A DNA stretch of 64,000 nucleotides, taken from the NCBI RefSeq assembly GCF_910591885.1, contig NC_063274.1, forward strand, positions 19,676,164-19,740,163, given 5' to 3'. Under the pieces are notes generated by a model that did not search any database, had not been told where the DNA came from, and saw only the letters and a program-made list of their open reading frames with translations. The position numbers were made by a program, and so were the translations under genes. This stretch comes from Bombus terrestris (lineage: Eukaryota > Arthropoda > Insecta > Hymenoptera > Apidae). This document shows, one piece after another, positions 25,181-41,400 of this stretch. Numbering within the stretch: the stretch's first letter is position 1; each line of letters opens with the position of its first letter.

Positions 25181-28100
25181 GTATAACGTTATATACTATA
25201 TCGATATAACGTATAACGTTATATACGATAACGATATAACGTATAACGTTATATACGATAGCGATATAACGCATAACGTTATATACCATAACGATATAAC
25301 GTAAAACGTTATATACTATAACGATATAACGTATAACGTTATGTAGTATTACGATATAACGTATAACGTTATATACGATAACGATATAACGCATAACGTT
25401 ATATACCATAACGATATAACGTATAACGTTATGTACTATAACGATATAACGTTTAACGTTGTATACGATAACGATATAACGTATAACGTTATAAACTATA
25501 TCGTTATAACGTATAACGTTATATACTATATCGATATAATGTATAACGTTATATACGATAACGATATAACGTATAACGTTATGTACTATAACGATATAAC
25601 GTATAACGTTATATACTATAACGATATAACGTGAAACGTTATATACGATAACGATATAACGTATAACGTTATGTACTATAACGATATAACGTATAACGTT
25701 ATGTACTATAACGATATAACGTATAACGTTATGTACTATAACGATATAACGTATAACGTTATGTACTATAACGATATAACGTATAACGTTATGTACTATA
25801 ACGATATAACGTATAACGTTATGTACTATAACGATATAACGTATAACGTTATGTACTATAACGATATAACGTATAACGTTATATACGATAACGATATAAC
25901 GGATAACGTTATATACGATAGCGATATAACGTATAACGTTATATACGATAACGATATAACGTATAACGTTATGTACTATAACGATATAACGTATAACGTT
26001 ATATACTATAACGATATAACGTGAAACGTTATATACGATATCGATATAACGTATAACGTTATATACGATAACGATATAACGCATAACGTTATATACCATA
26101 ACGATATAACGTAAAACGTTATATACTATAACGATATAACGTATAACGTTATGTAGTATTACGATATAACGTATAACGTTATGTAGTATTACGATATAAC
26201 GTATAACGTTATATACGATAACGATATAACGCATAACGTTATATACCATAACGATATAACGTAAAACGTTATATACTATAACGATATAACGTAAAACGTT
26301 ATATACGATAACGATATAATGTATAACGTTATATACGATAACGGTATAACGTATAACGTTATATACTATATCGATATAATGTATAACGTTATATACGATA
26401 ACGATATAACGTATAACATTATGTACTATAACGATATAACGTATAACGTTATATACGATAACGATATAACGTATAACGTTAAAAACTATATCGTTATAAC
26501 GTATAACGTTATATACGATAACGATATAACGTATAACGTTATATACGATAACGATATAACGTATAACGTTATATACGATAGCGATATAACGCATAACGTT
26601 ATATACCATAACGATATAACGTAAAACGTTATATACTATAACGATATAACGTATAACGTTATGTACTATAACGATATAACGTATAACGTTATATACTATA
26701 ACGATATAACGTATAACGTTATATACTATATCGATATAACGTATAACGTTATATGCTATAACGATATAACGTATAACGTTATATACTGTAACGATATAAC
26801 GTATAACGTTATATACTATAACGATATAACGTATAACGTTATGTAGTATTACGATATAACGTATAACGTTATATGCTATATCCATATAACGTATAACGTT
26901 ATATACTATATCCATATAACGTATAACGTTATGTACTATAACGATATAACGTATAACGTTATATACGATAACGATATAACGTATAACGTTATGTACTATA
27001 ACGATATAACGTATAACGTTATATACTATAACGATATAACGTAAAACGTTATATACGATATCGATATAACGTATAACGTTATATACGATAACGATATAAC
27101 GTATAACGTTATGTACTATAACGATATAACGTAAAACGTTATATACGATAACGATATAACGTATAACGTTATGTACTATAACGATATAACGTATAACGTT
27201 ATATACGATAACGATATAACGTATAACGTTATAAACTATATCGTTATAACGTATAACGTTATGTAGTATTACGATATAACGTATAACGTTATGTAGTATT
27301 ACGATATAACGTATAACGTTATGTACTATAACGATATAACGTATAACGTTATGTACTATAACGATATAACGTATAACGTTATATACTATATCGATATAAC
27401 GTATAACGTTATATACGATAACGATATAACGTATAACGTTATATACGATAGCGATATAACGCATAACGTTATATACCATAACGATATAACGTAAAACGTT
27501 ATATACTATAACGATATAACGTATAACGTTATGTAGTATTACGATATAACGTATAACGTTATATACGATAACGATATAACGCATAACGTTATATACCATA
27601 ACGATATAACGTATAACGTTATGTACTATAACGATATAACGTTTAACGTTGTATACGATAACGATATAACGTATAACGTTATAAACTATATCGTTATAAC
27701 GTATAACGTTATATACTATATCGATATAATGTATAACGTTATATACGATAACGATATAACGTATAACGTTATGTACTATAACGATATAACGTATAACGTT
27801 ATATACTATAACGATATAACGTGAAACGTTATATACGATAACGATATAACGTATAACGTTATGTACTATAACGATATAACGTATAACGTTATGTACTATA
27901 ACGATATAACGTATAACGTTATGTACTATAACGATATAACGTATAACGTTATGTACTATAACGATATAACGTATAACGTTATGTACTATAACGATATAAC
28001 GTATAACGTTATGTACTATAACGATATAACGTATAACGTTATGTACTATAACGATATAACGTATAACGTTATATACGATAACGATATAACGGATAACGTT

Positions 28101-29490
28101 ATATACGATAGCGATATAACGTATAACGTTATATACGATAACGATATAACGTATAACGTTATGTACTATAACGATATAACGTATAACGTTATATACTATA
28201 ACGATATAACGTGAAACGTTATATACGATATCGATATAACGTATAACGTTATATACGATAACGATATAACGCATAACGTTATATACCATAACGATATAAC
28301 GTAAAACGTTATATACTATAACGATATAACGTATAACGTTATGTAGTATTACGATATAACGTATAACGTTATGTAGTATTACGATATAACGTATAACGTT
28401 ATATACGATAACGATATAACGCATAACGTTATATACCATAACGATATAACGTAAAACGTTATATACTATAACGATATAACGTAAAACGTTATATACGATA
28501 ACGATATAATGTATAACGTTATATACGATAACGGTATAACGTATAACGTTATATACTATATCGATATAATGTATAACGTTATATACGATAACGATATAAC
28601 GTATAACATTATGTACTATAACGATATAACGTATAACGTTATATACGATAACGATATAACGTATAACGTTAAAAACTATATCGTTATAACGTATAACGTT
28701 AAAAACTATATCGTTATAACGTATAACGTTATATACGATAACGATATAACGTATAACGTTATATACGATAGCGATATAACGCATAACGTTATATACCATA
28801 ACGATATAACGTAAAACGTTATATACTATAACGATATAACGTATAACGTTATGTACTATAACGATATAACGTATAACGTTATATACTATAACGATATAAC
28901 GTATAACGTTATATACTATATCGATATAACGTATAACGTTATATGCTATAACGATATAACGTATAACGTTATATACTGTAACGATATAACGTATAACGTT
29001 ATATACTATAACGATATAACGTATAACGTTATGTAGTATTACGATATAACGTATAACGTTATATGCTATATCCATATAACGTATAACGTTATATACTATA
29101 TCCATATAACGTATAACGTTATGTACTATAACGATATAACGTATAACGTTATATACGATAACGATATAACGTATAACGTTATGTACTATAACGATATAAC
29201 GTATAACGTTATATACTATAACGATATAACGTAAAACGTTATATACGATATCGATATAACGTATAACGTTATATACGATAACGATATAACGTATAACGTT
29301 ATGTACTATAACGATATAACGTAAAACGTTATATACGATAACGATATAACGTATAACGTTATGTACTATAACGATATAACGTATAACGTTATATACGATA
29401 ACGATATAACGTATAACGTTATAAACTATATCGTTATAACGTATAACGTTATGTAGTATTACGATATAACGTATAACGTTATGTAGTATT
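25181..29490. repeat. Tandem higher-order unit of 2190 bp (73 monomers), two copies
   Basis: About 25181-27300 is repeated directly at 27371-29490. Landmarks are 25431 with 27621, 25671 with 27861, and 26319 with 28509. One monomer differs: 26521 is the standard type, while its partner at 28711 has become a gttaaaaact type. Confidence 0.83.
25661..25870. repeat. Homogeneous run of seven identical monomers
   Basis: Seven consecutive monomers carry gttatgtact with ataacgatat and no other change. The run recurs at 27851-28060, at about 41021-41230 with one changed base, and in altered form near 31011-31200. It looks like a locally homogenised or slipped tract carried along by the larger duplications. 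Confidence 0.8.
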
Positions 29491-32400
29491 ACGATATAAC
29501 GTATAACGTTATATACTATAACGATATACCGTATAACGTTATATACGATAACGATATAACGCGTAACGTTATATACCATAACGATATAACGTAAAACGTT
29601 ATATACTATAACGATATAACGTATAACGTTATATACGATAGCGATATAACGTAAAACGTTATAAACTATATCGTTATAACGTATAACGTTATATACTATA
29701 TCGATATAACGTATAACGTTATGTACTATAACGATATAACGTATAACGTTATATACGATAACGATATAACGGATAACGTTATATACGATAGCGATATAAC
29801 GTATAACGTTATATACGATAACGATATAACGTATAACGTTATGTACTATAACGATATAAAGTATAACGTTATATACTATATCGATATAACGTTTAACGTT
29901 ATATACTATATCGATATAACGTATAGCGTTATATACGATAACGATATAACGCATAACGTTATATACCATAACGATATAACGTAAAACGTTATATACTATA
30001 ACGATATAACGTATAACGTTATATACGATAGCGATATAACGTATAACGTTATATACGATAGCGATATAACGCATAACGTTATATACCATAACGATATAAC
30101 GTAAAACGTTATATACTATAACGATATAACGTATAACGTTATGTACTATAACGATATAACGTATAACGTTATATACGATATCGATATAACGTATAACGTT
30201 ATATACGATAACGATATAACGCATAACGTTATATACCATAACGATATAACGTATAACGTTATGTACTATAACGATATAACGTATAACGTTATATACTATA
30301 TCGATATAACGTTTAACGTTATATACTATATCGATATAACGTATAGCGTTATATACGATAACGATATAACGCATAACGTTATATACCATAACGATATAAC
30401 GTAAAACGTTATATACTATAACGATATAACGTGTAACGTTATATACGATAACGATATAACGTATAACGTTATAAACTATATCGTTATAACGTATAACGTT
30501 ATATGCTATATCCATATAACGTATAACGTTATATACTATATCGATATAACGTATAACGTTATATACGATAACGATATAACGTATAACGTTATATACGATA
30601 GCGATATAACGCATAACGTTATATACCATAACGATATAACGTAAAACGTTATATACTATAACGATATAACGTATAACGTTATGTAGTATTACGATATAAC
30701 GTATAACGTTATATACGATAACGATATAACGCATAACGTTATATACCATAACGATATAACGTATAACGTTATGTACTATAACGATATAACGTTTAACGTT
30801 GTATACGATAACGATATAACGTATAACGTTATAAACTATATCGTTATAACGTATAACGTTATATACTATATCGATATAATGTATAACGTTATATACGATA
30901 ACGATATAACGTATAACGTTATGTACTATAACGATATAACGTATAACGTTATATACTATAACGATATAACGTGAAACGTTATATACGATAACGATATAAC
31001 GTATAACGTTATGTACTATAACGATATAACGTATAACGTTATGTACTATAACGATATAACGTATAACGTTATGTAGTATTACGATATAACGTATAACGTT
31101 ATGTACTATAACGATATAACGTATAACGTTATGTACTATAACGATATAACGTATAACGTTATGTACTATAACGATATAACGTATAACGTTATGTACTATA
31201 ACGATATAACGTATAACGTTATATACGATAACGATATAACGGATAACGTTATATACGATAGCGATATAACGTATAACGTTATATACGATAACGATATAAC
31301 GTATAACGTTATGTACTATAACGATATAACGTATAACGTTATATACTATAACGATATAACGTGAAACGTTATATACGATATCGATATAACGTATAACGTT
31401 ATATACGATAACGATATAACGCATAACGTTATATACCATAACGATATAACGTAAAACGTTATATACTATAACGATATAACGTATAACGTTATGTAGTATT
31501 ACGATATAACGTATAACGTTATGTAGTATTACGATATAACGTATAACGTTATATACGATAACGATATAACGCATAACGTTATATACCATAACGATATAAC
31601 GTAAAACGTTATATACTATAACGATATAACGTAAAACGTTATATACGATAACGATATAATGTATAACGTTATATACGATAACGGTATAACGTATAACGTT
31701 ATATACTATATCGATATAATGTATAACGTTATATACGATAACGATATAACGTATAACATTATGTACTATAACGATATAACGTATAACGTTATATACGATA
31801 ACGATATAACGTATAACGTTAAAAACTATATCGTTATAACGTATAACGTTATATACGATAACGATATAACGTATAACGTTATATACGATAGCGATATAAC
31901 GCATAACGTTATATACCATAACGATATAACGTAAAACGTTATATACTATAACGATATAACGTATAACGTTATGTACTATAACGATATAACGTATAACGTT
32001 ATATACTATAACGATATAACGTAAAACGTTATATACGATATCGATATAACGTATAACGTTATATACGATAACGATATAACGTATAACGTTATATACTATA
32101 TCGATATAACGCATAACGTTATATGCCATAACGATATAACGTAAAACGTTATATACTATAACGATATAACGTAAAACGTTATATACGATAACGATATAAC
32201 GTATAACGTTATATACGATAACGATATAACGTATAACGTTATAAACTATATCGTTATAACGTATAACGTTATATGCTATATCCATATAACGTATAACGTT
32301 ATATACTATATCGATATAACGTATAACGTTATGTAGTATTACGATATAACGTATAACGTTATATACGATAACGATATAACGCATAACGTTATATACCATA

Positions 32401-35400
32401 ACGATATAACGTAAAACGTTATATACGATAACGATATAAGGTATAACGTTATGTACTATAACGATATAACGTATAACGTTATATACGATAACGATATAAC
32501 GTATAACGTTATAAACTATATCGTTATAACGTATAACGTTATGTAGTATTACGATATAACGTATAACGTTATGTAGTATTACGATATAACGTATAACGTT
32601 ATATACTATAACGATATACCGTATAACGTTATATACGATAACGATATAACGCGTAACGTTATATACCATAACGATATAACGTAAAACGTTATATACTATA
32701 ACGATATAACGTATAACGTTATATACGATAGCGATATAACGTAAAACGTTATAAACTATATCGTTATAACGTATAACGTTATATACTATATCGATATAAC
32801 GTATAACGTTATGTACTATAACGATATAACGTATAACGTTATATACGATAACGATATAACGGATAACGTTATATACGATAGCGATATAACGTATAACGTT
32901 ATATACGATAACGATATAACGTATAACGTTATGTACTATAACGATATAACGTATAACGTTATATACTATATCGATATAACGTTTAACGTTATATACTATA
33001 TCGATATAACGTATAGCGTTATATACGATAACGATATAACGCATAACGTTATATACCATAACGATATAACGTAAAACGTTATATACTATAACGATATAAC
33101 GTATAACGTTATATACGATAGCGATATAACGTATAACGTTATATACGATAGTGATATAACGCATAACGTTATATACCATAACGATATAACGTAAAACGTT
33201 ATATACTATAACGATATAACGTATAACGTTATGTAGTATTACGATATAACGTATAACGTTATATACGATAGCGATATAACGCATAACGTTATATACCATA
33301 ACGATATAACGTATAACGTTATGTACTATAACGATATAACGTATAACGTTATATACTATATCGATATAACGTTTAACGTTATATACTATATCGATATAAC
33401 GTATAGCGTTATATACGATAACGATATAACGCATAACGTTATATACCATAACGATATAACGTAAAACGTTATATACTATAACGATATAACGTATAACGTT
33501 ATATACGATAACGATATAACGTATAACGTTATAAACTATATCGTTATAACGTATAACGTTATATGCTATATCCATATAACGTATAACGTTATATACTATA
33601 TCGATATAACGTATAACGTTATATACGATAACGATATAACGTATAACGTTATATACGATAGCGATATAACGCATAACGTTATATACCATAACGATATAAC
33701 GTAAAACGTTATATACTATAACGATATAACGTATAACGTTATGTAGTATTACGATATAACGTATAACGTTATATACGATAACGATATAACGCATAACGTT
33801 ATATACCATAACGATATAACGTATAACGTTATGTACTATAACGATATAACGTTTAACGTTGTATACGATAACGATATAACGTATAACGTTATAAACTATA
33901 TCGTTATAACGTATAACGTTATATACTATATCGATATAATGTATAACGTTATATACGATAACGATATAACGTATAACGTTATGTACTATAACGATATAAC
34001 GTATAACGTTATATACTATAACGATATAACGTATAACGTTATATACGATAACGATATAACGCATAACGTTATATACCATAACGATATAACGTAAAACGTT
34101 ATATACTATAACGATATAACGTAAAACGTTATATACGATAACGATATAATGTATAACGTTATATACGATAACGGTATAACGTATAACGTTATATACTATA
34201 TCGATATAATGTATAACGTTATATACGATAACGATATAACGTATAACGTTATGTAGTATTACGATATAACGTATAACGTTATGTAGTATTACGATATAAC
34301 GTATAACGTTATGTAGTATTACGATATAACGTATAACGTTATGTAGTATTACGATATAACGAATAACGGTATGTAGTATTACGATATAACGTATAACGTT
34401 ATATGCTATATCCATATAACGTATAACGTTATATACTATAACGATATAACGTATAACGTTATGTACTATAACGATATAACGTATAACGTTATATACGATA
34501 ACGATATAACGGATAACGTTATATACGATAGCGATATAACGTATAACGTTATATACGATAACGATATAACGTATAACGTTATGTACTATAACGATATAAC
34601 GTATAACGTTATGTACTATAACGATATAACGTATAACGTTATATACGATAACGATATAACGGATAACGTTATATACGATAGCGATATAACGTATAACGTT
34701 ATATACGATAACGATATAACGTATAACGTTATGTACTATAACGATATAACGTATAACGTTATATACTATAACGATATAACGTGAAACGTTATATACGATA
34801 TCGATATAACGTATAACGTTATATACGATAACGATATAACGCATAACGTTATATACCATAACGATATAACGTAAAACGTTATATACTATAACGATATAAC
34901 GTATAACGTTATGTAGTATTACGATATAACGTATAACGTTATGTAGTATTACGATATAACGTATAACGTTATATACGATAACGATATAACGCATAACGTT
35001 ATATACCATAACGATATAACGTAAAACGTTATATACTATAACGATATAACGTAAAGCGTTATATACGATAACGATATAATGTATAACGTTATATACGATA
35101 ACGGTATAACGTATAACGTTATATACGATAACGATATAACGTATAACGTTATGTACTATAACGATATAACGTATAACGTTATATACGATAACGATATAAC
35201 GTATAACGTTATAAACTATATCGTTATAACGTATAACGTTATGTAGTATTACGATATAACGTATAACGTTATGTAGTATTACGATATAACGTATAACGTT
35301 ATATACTATAACGATATACCGTATAACGTTATATACGATAACGATATAACGCGTAACGTTATATACCATAACGATATAACGTAAAACGTTATATACTATA

Positions 35401-38400
35401 ACGATATAACGTATAACGTTATATACGATAGCGATATAACGTAAAACGTTATAAACTATATCGTTATAACGTATAACGTTATATACTATATCGATATAAC
35501 GTATAACGTTATGTACTATAACGATATAACGTATAACGTTATATACGATAACGATATAACGTATAACGTTATGTACTATAACGATATAACGTATAACGTT
35601 ATATACTATAACGATATAACGTAAAACGTTATATACGATATCGATATAACGTATAACGTTATATACGATAACGATATAACGTATAACGTTATGTACTATA
35701 ACGATATAACGTAAAACGTTATATACGATAACGATATAACGTATAACGTTATGTACTATAACGATATAACGTATAACGTTATATACGATAACGATATAAC
35801 GTATAACGTTATAAACTATATCGTTATAACGTATAACGTTATGTAGTATTACGATATAACGTATAACGTTATGTAGTATTACGATATAACGTATAACGTT
35901 ATATACTATAACGATATACCGTATAACGTTATATACGATAACGATATAACGCGTAACGTTATATACCATAACGATATAACGTAAAACGTTATATACTATA
36001 ACGATATAACGTATAACGTTATATACGATAGCGATATAACGTAAAACGTTATAAACTATATCGTTATAACGTATAACGTTATATACGATAGCGATATAAC
36101 GTAAAACGTTATAAACTATATCGTTATAACGTATAACGTTATATACTATATCGATATAACGTATAACGTTATGTACTATAACGATATAACGTATAACGTT
36201 ATATACGATAACGATATAACGGATAACGTTATATACGATAGCGATATAACGTATAACGTTATATACGATAACGATATAACGTATAACGTTATGTACTATA
36301 ACGATATAACGTATAACGTTATATACTATATCGATATAACGTTTAACGTTATATACTATATCGATATAACGTATAGCGTTATATACGATAACGATATAAC
36401 GCATAACGTTATATACCATAACGATATAACGTAAAACGTTATATACTATAACGATATAACGTATAACGTTATATACGATAGCGATATAACGTATAACGTT
36501 ATATACGATAGCGATATAACGCATAACGTTATATACCATAACGATATAACGTAAAACGTTATATACTATAACGATATAACGTATAACGTTATGTACTATA
36601 ACGATATAACGTATAACGTTATATACGATATCGATATAACGTATAACGTTATATACGATAGCGATATAACGCATAACGTTATATACCATAACGATATAAC
36701 GTATAACGTTATGTACTATAACGATATAACGTATAACGTTATATACTATATCGATATAACGTTTAACGTTATATACTATATCGATATAACGTATAGCGTT
36801 ATATACGATAACGATATAACGCATAACGTTATATACCATAACGATATAACGTAAAACGTTATATACTATAACGATATAACGTGTAACGTTATATACGATA
36901 ACGATATAACGTATAACGTTATATGCTATAACGATATAACGTATAACGTTATATACTGTAACGATATAACGTATAACGTTATATACTATAACGATATAAC
37001 GTATAACGTTATGTAGTATTACGATATAACGTATAACGTTATATGCTATATCCATATAACGTATAACGTTATATACTATATCCATATAACGTATAACGTT
37101 ATGTACTATAACGATATAACGTATAACGTTATATACGATAACGATATAACGTATAACGTTATGTACTATAACGATATAACGTATAACGTTATATACTATA
37201 ACGATATAACGTAAAACGTTATATACGATATCGATATAACGTATAACGTTATATACGATAACGATATAACGTATAACGTTATGTACTATAACGATATAAC
37301 GTAAAACGTTATATACGATAACGATATAACGTATAACGTTATGTACTATAACGATATAACGTATAACGTTATATACGATAACGATATAACGTATAACGTT
37401 ATATACTATAACGATATAACGTATAACGTTATATACGATAGCGATATAACGTAAAACGTTATAAACTATATCGTTATAACGTATAACGTTATATACTATA
37501 TCGATATAACGTATAACGTTATATACTATATCGATATAACGTATAACGTTATATACTATAACGATATAACGTATAACGTTATATACTATATCGATATAAC
37601 GTATAACGTTATATACTATAACGATATAACGTATAACGTTATGTAGTATTACGATATAACGTATAACGTTATGTAGTATTACGATATAACGTATAACGTT
37701 ATGTAGTATTACGATATAACGTATAACGTTATATACGATAACGATATAACGCATAACGTTATATACCATAACGATATAACGTAAAACGTTATATACTATA
37801 ACGATATAACGTATAACGTTATATACGATAACGATATAACGTATAACGTTATAAGCTATATCGTTATAACGTATAACGTGATATGCTATAACGATATAAC
37901 GTATAACGTTATATACTATATCGATATAACGTATAACGTTATATACTATAACGATATAACGTATAACGTTATATACTATATCGATATAACGTTTAACGTT
38001 ATGTAGTATTACGATATAACGTATAACGTTATATACCATAACGATATAACGTAAAACGTTATATACTATAACGATATAACGTATAACGTTATATACGATA
38101 ACGATATAACGTATAACGTTATGTACTATAACGATATAACGTATAACGTTATATACTATATCGATATAACGTTTAACGTTATATACGATAACGATATAAC
38201 GTATAACGTTATGTACTATAACGATATAACGTATAACGTTATATACTATATCGATATAACGTTTAACGTTATATACTATATCGATATAACGCATAACGTT
38301 ATATACCATAACGATATAACGTAAAACGTTATATACTATAACGATATAACGTATAACGTTATATACGATAACGATATAACGTATAACGTTATGTACTATA

Positions 38401-41400
38401 ACGATATAACGTATAACGTTATATACTATATCGATATAACGTTTAACGTTATATACGATAACGATATAACGTATAACGTTATGTACTATAACGATATAAC
38501 GTATAACGTTATATACTATATCGATATAACGTTTAACGTTATATACTATATCGATATAACGCATAACGTTATATACCATAACGATATAACGTAAAACGTT
38601 ATATACTATAACGATATAACGTACAACGTTATGTAGTATTACGATATAACGTATAACGTTATGTAGTATTACGATATAACGTATAACGTTATATACCATA
38701 ACGATATAACGCATAACATTATATACCATAACGATATAACGTAAAACGTTATATACTATAACGATATAACGTAAAACGTTATATACGATAACGATATAAC
38801 GTAAAACGTTATATACGATAACGATATAACGTATAACGTTATATACGATAACGATATAACTTATAACGTTATAAACTATATCGTTATAACGTATAACGTT
38901 ATATGCTATATCCATATAACGTATAACGTTATATACTATATCGATATAACGTATAACGTTATATGCTATAACGATATAACGTATAACGTTATATACTGTA
39001 ACGATATAACGTATAACGTTATATACTATAACGATATAACGTATAACGTTATGTAGTATTACGATATAACGTATAACGTTATATGCTATATCCATATAAC
39101 GTATAACGTTATATACTATATCCATATAACGTATAACGTTATGTACTATAACGATATAACGTATAACGTTATATACGATAACGATATAACGTATAACGTT
39201 ATGTACTATAACGATATAACGTATAACGTTATATACTATAACGATATAACGTAAAACGTTATATACGATATCGATATAACGTATAACGTTATATACGATA
39301 ACGATATAACGTATAACGTTATGTACTATAACGATATAACGTAAAACGTTATATACGATAACGATATAACGTATAACGTTATGTACTATAACGATATAAC
39401 GTATAACGTTATATACGATAACGATATAACGTATAACGTTATAAACTATATCGTTATAACGTATAACGTTATGTAGTATTACGATATAACGTATAACGTT
39501 ATGTAGTATTACGATATAACGTATAACGTTATATACTATAACGATATACCGTATAACGTTATATACGATAACGATATAACGCGTAACGTTATATACCATA
39601 ACGATATAACGTAAAACGTTATATACTATAACGATATAACGTATAACGTTATATACGATAGCGATATAACGTAAAACGTTATAAACTATATCGTTATAAC
39701 GTATAACGTTATATACTATATCGATATAACGTATAACGTTATGTACTATAACGATATAACGTATAACGTTATATACGATAACGATATAACGGATAACGTT
39801 ATATACGATAGCGATATAACGTATAACGTTATATACGATAACGATATAACGTATAACGTTATGTACTATAACGATATAACGTATAACGTTATATACTATA
39901 TCGATATAACGTTTAACGTTATATACTATATCGATATAACGTATAGCGTTATATACGATAACGATATAACGCATAACGTTATATACCATAACGATATAAC
40001 GTAAAACGTTATATACTATAACGATATAACGTATAACTTTATATACGATAGCGATATAACGTATAACGTTATATACGATAGCGATATAACGTATAACGTT
40101 ATATACCATAACGATATAACGTAAAACGTTATATACTATAACGATATAACGTATAACGTTATGTACTATAACGATATAACGTATAACGTTATATACGATA
40201 TCGATATAACGTATAACGTTATATACGATAGCGATATAACGCATAACGTTATATACCATAACGATATAACGTATAACGTTATGTACTATAACGATATAAC
40301 GTATAACGTTATATACTATATCGATATAACGTTTAACGTTATATACTATATCGATATAACGTATAGCGTTATATACGATAACGATATAACGCATAACGTT
40401 ATATACCATAACGATATAACGTAAAACGTTATATACTATAACGATATAACGTGTAACGTTATATACGATAACGATATAACGTATAACGTTATAAACTATA
40501 TCGTTATAACGTATAACGTTATATGCTATATCCATATAACGTATAACGTTATATACTATATCGATATAACGTATAACGTTATATACGATAACGATATAAC
40601 GTATAACGTTATATACGATAGCGATATAACGCATAACGTTATATACCATAACGATATAACGTAAAACGTTATATACTATAACGATATAACGTATAACGTT
40701 ATGTAGTATTACGATATAACGTATAACGTTATATACGATAACGATATAACGCATAACGTTATATACCATAACGATATAACGTATAACGTTATGTACTATA
40801 ACGATATAACGTTTAACGTTGTATACGATAACGATATAACGTATAACGTTATAAACTATATCGTTATAACGTATAACGTTATATACTATATCGATATAAT
40901 GTATAACGTTATATACGATAACGATATAACGTATAACGTTATGTACTATAACGATATAACGTATAACGTTATATACTATAACGATATAACGTGAAACGTT
41001 ATATACGATAACGATATAACGTATAACGTTATGTACTATAACGATATAACGTATAACGTTATGTACTATAACGATATAACGTATAACGTTATGTACTATA
41101 GCGATATAACGTATAACGTTATGTACTATAACGATATAACGTATAACGTTATGTACTATAACGATATAACGTATAACGTTATGTACTATAACGATATAAC
41201 GTATAACGTTATGTACTATAACGATATAACGTATAACGTTATATACGATAACGATATAACGGATAACGTTATATACGATAGCGATATAACGTATAACGTT
41301 ATATACGATAACGATATAACGTATAACGTTATGTACTATAACGATATAACGTATAACGTTATATACTATAACGATATAACGTGAAACGTTATATACGATA

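Larger units (their letters stand above)
17821..25200. repeat. Tandem higher-order unit of 3660 bp (122 monomers), two copies
   Basis: 17821-21480 is repeated directly at 21481 to about 25200. Matching landmarks are 18841 with 22501, 19081 with 22741, 20744 with 24381 and 21164 with 24801. The second copy differs by the inversion at 22491-22530 and the 23-bp deletion at 23086, after which the offset becomes 3637. Confidence 0.85.
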
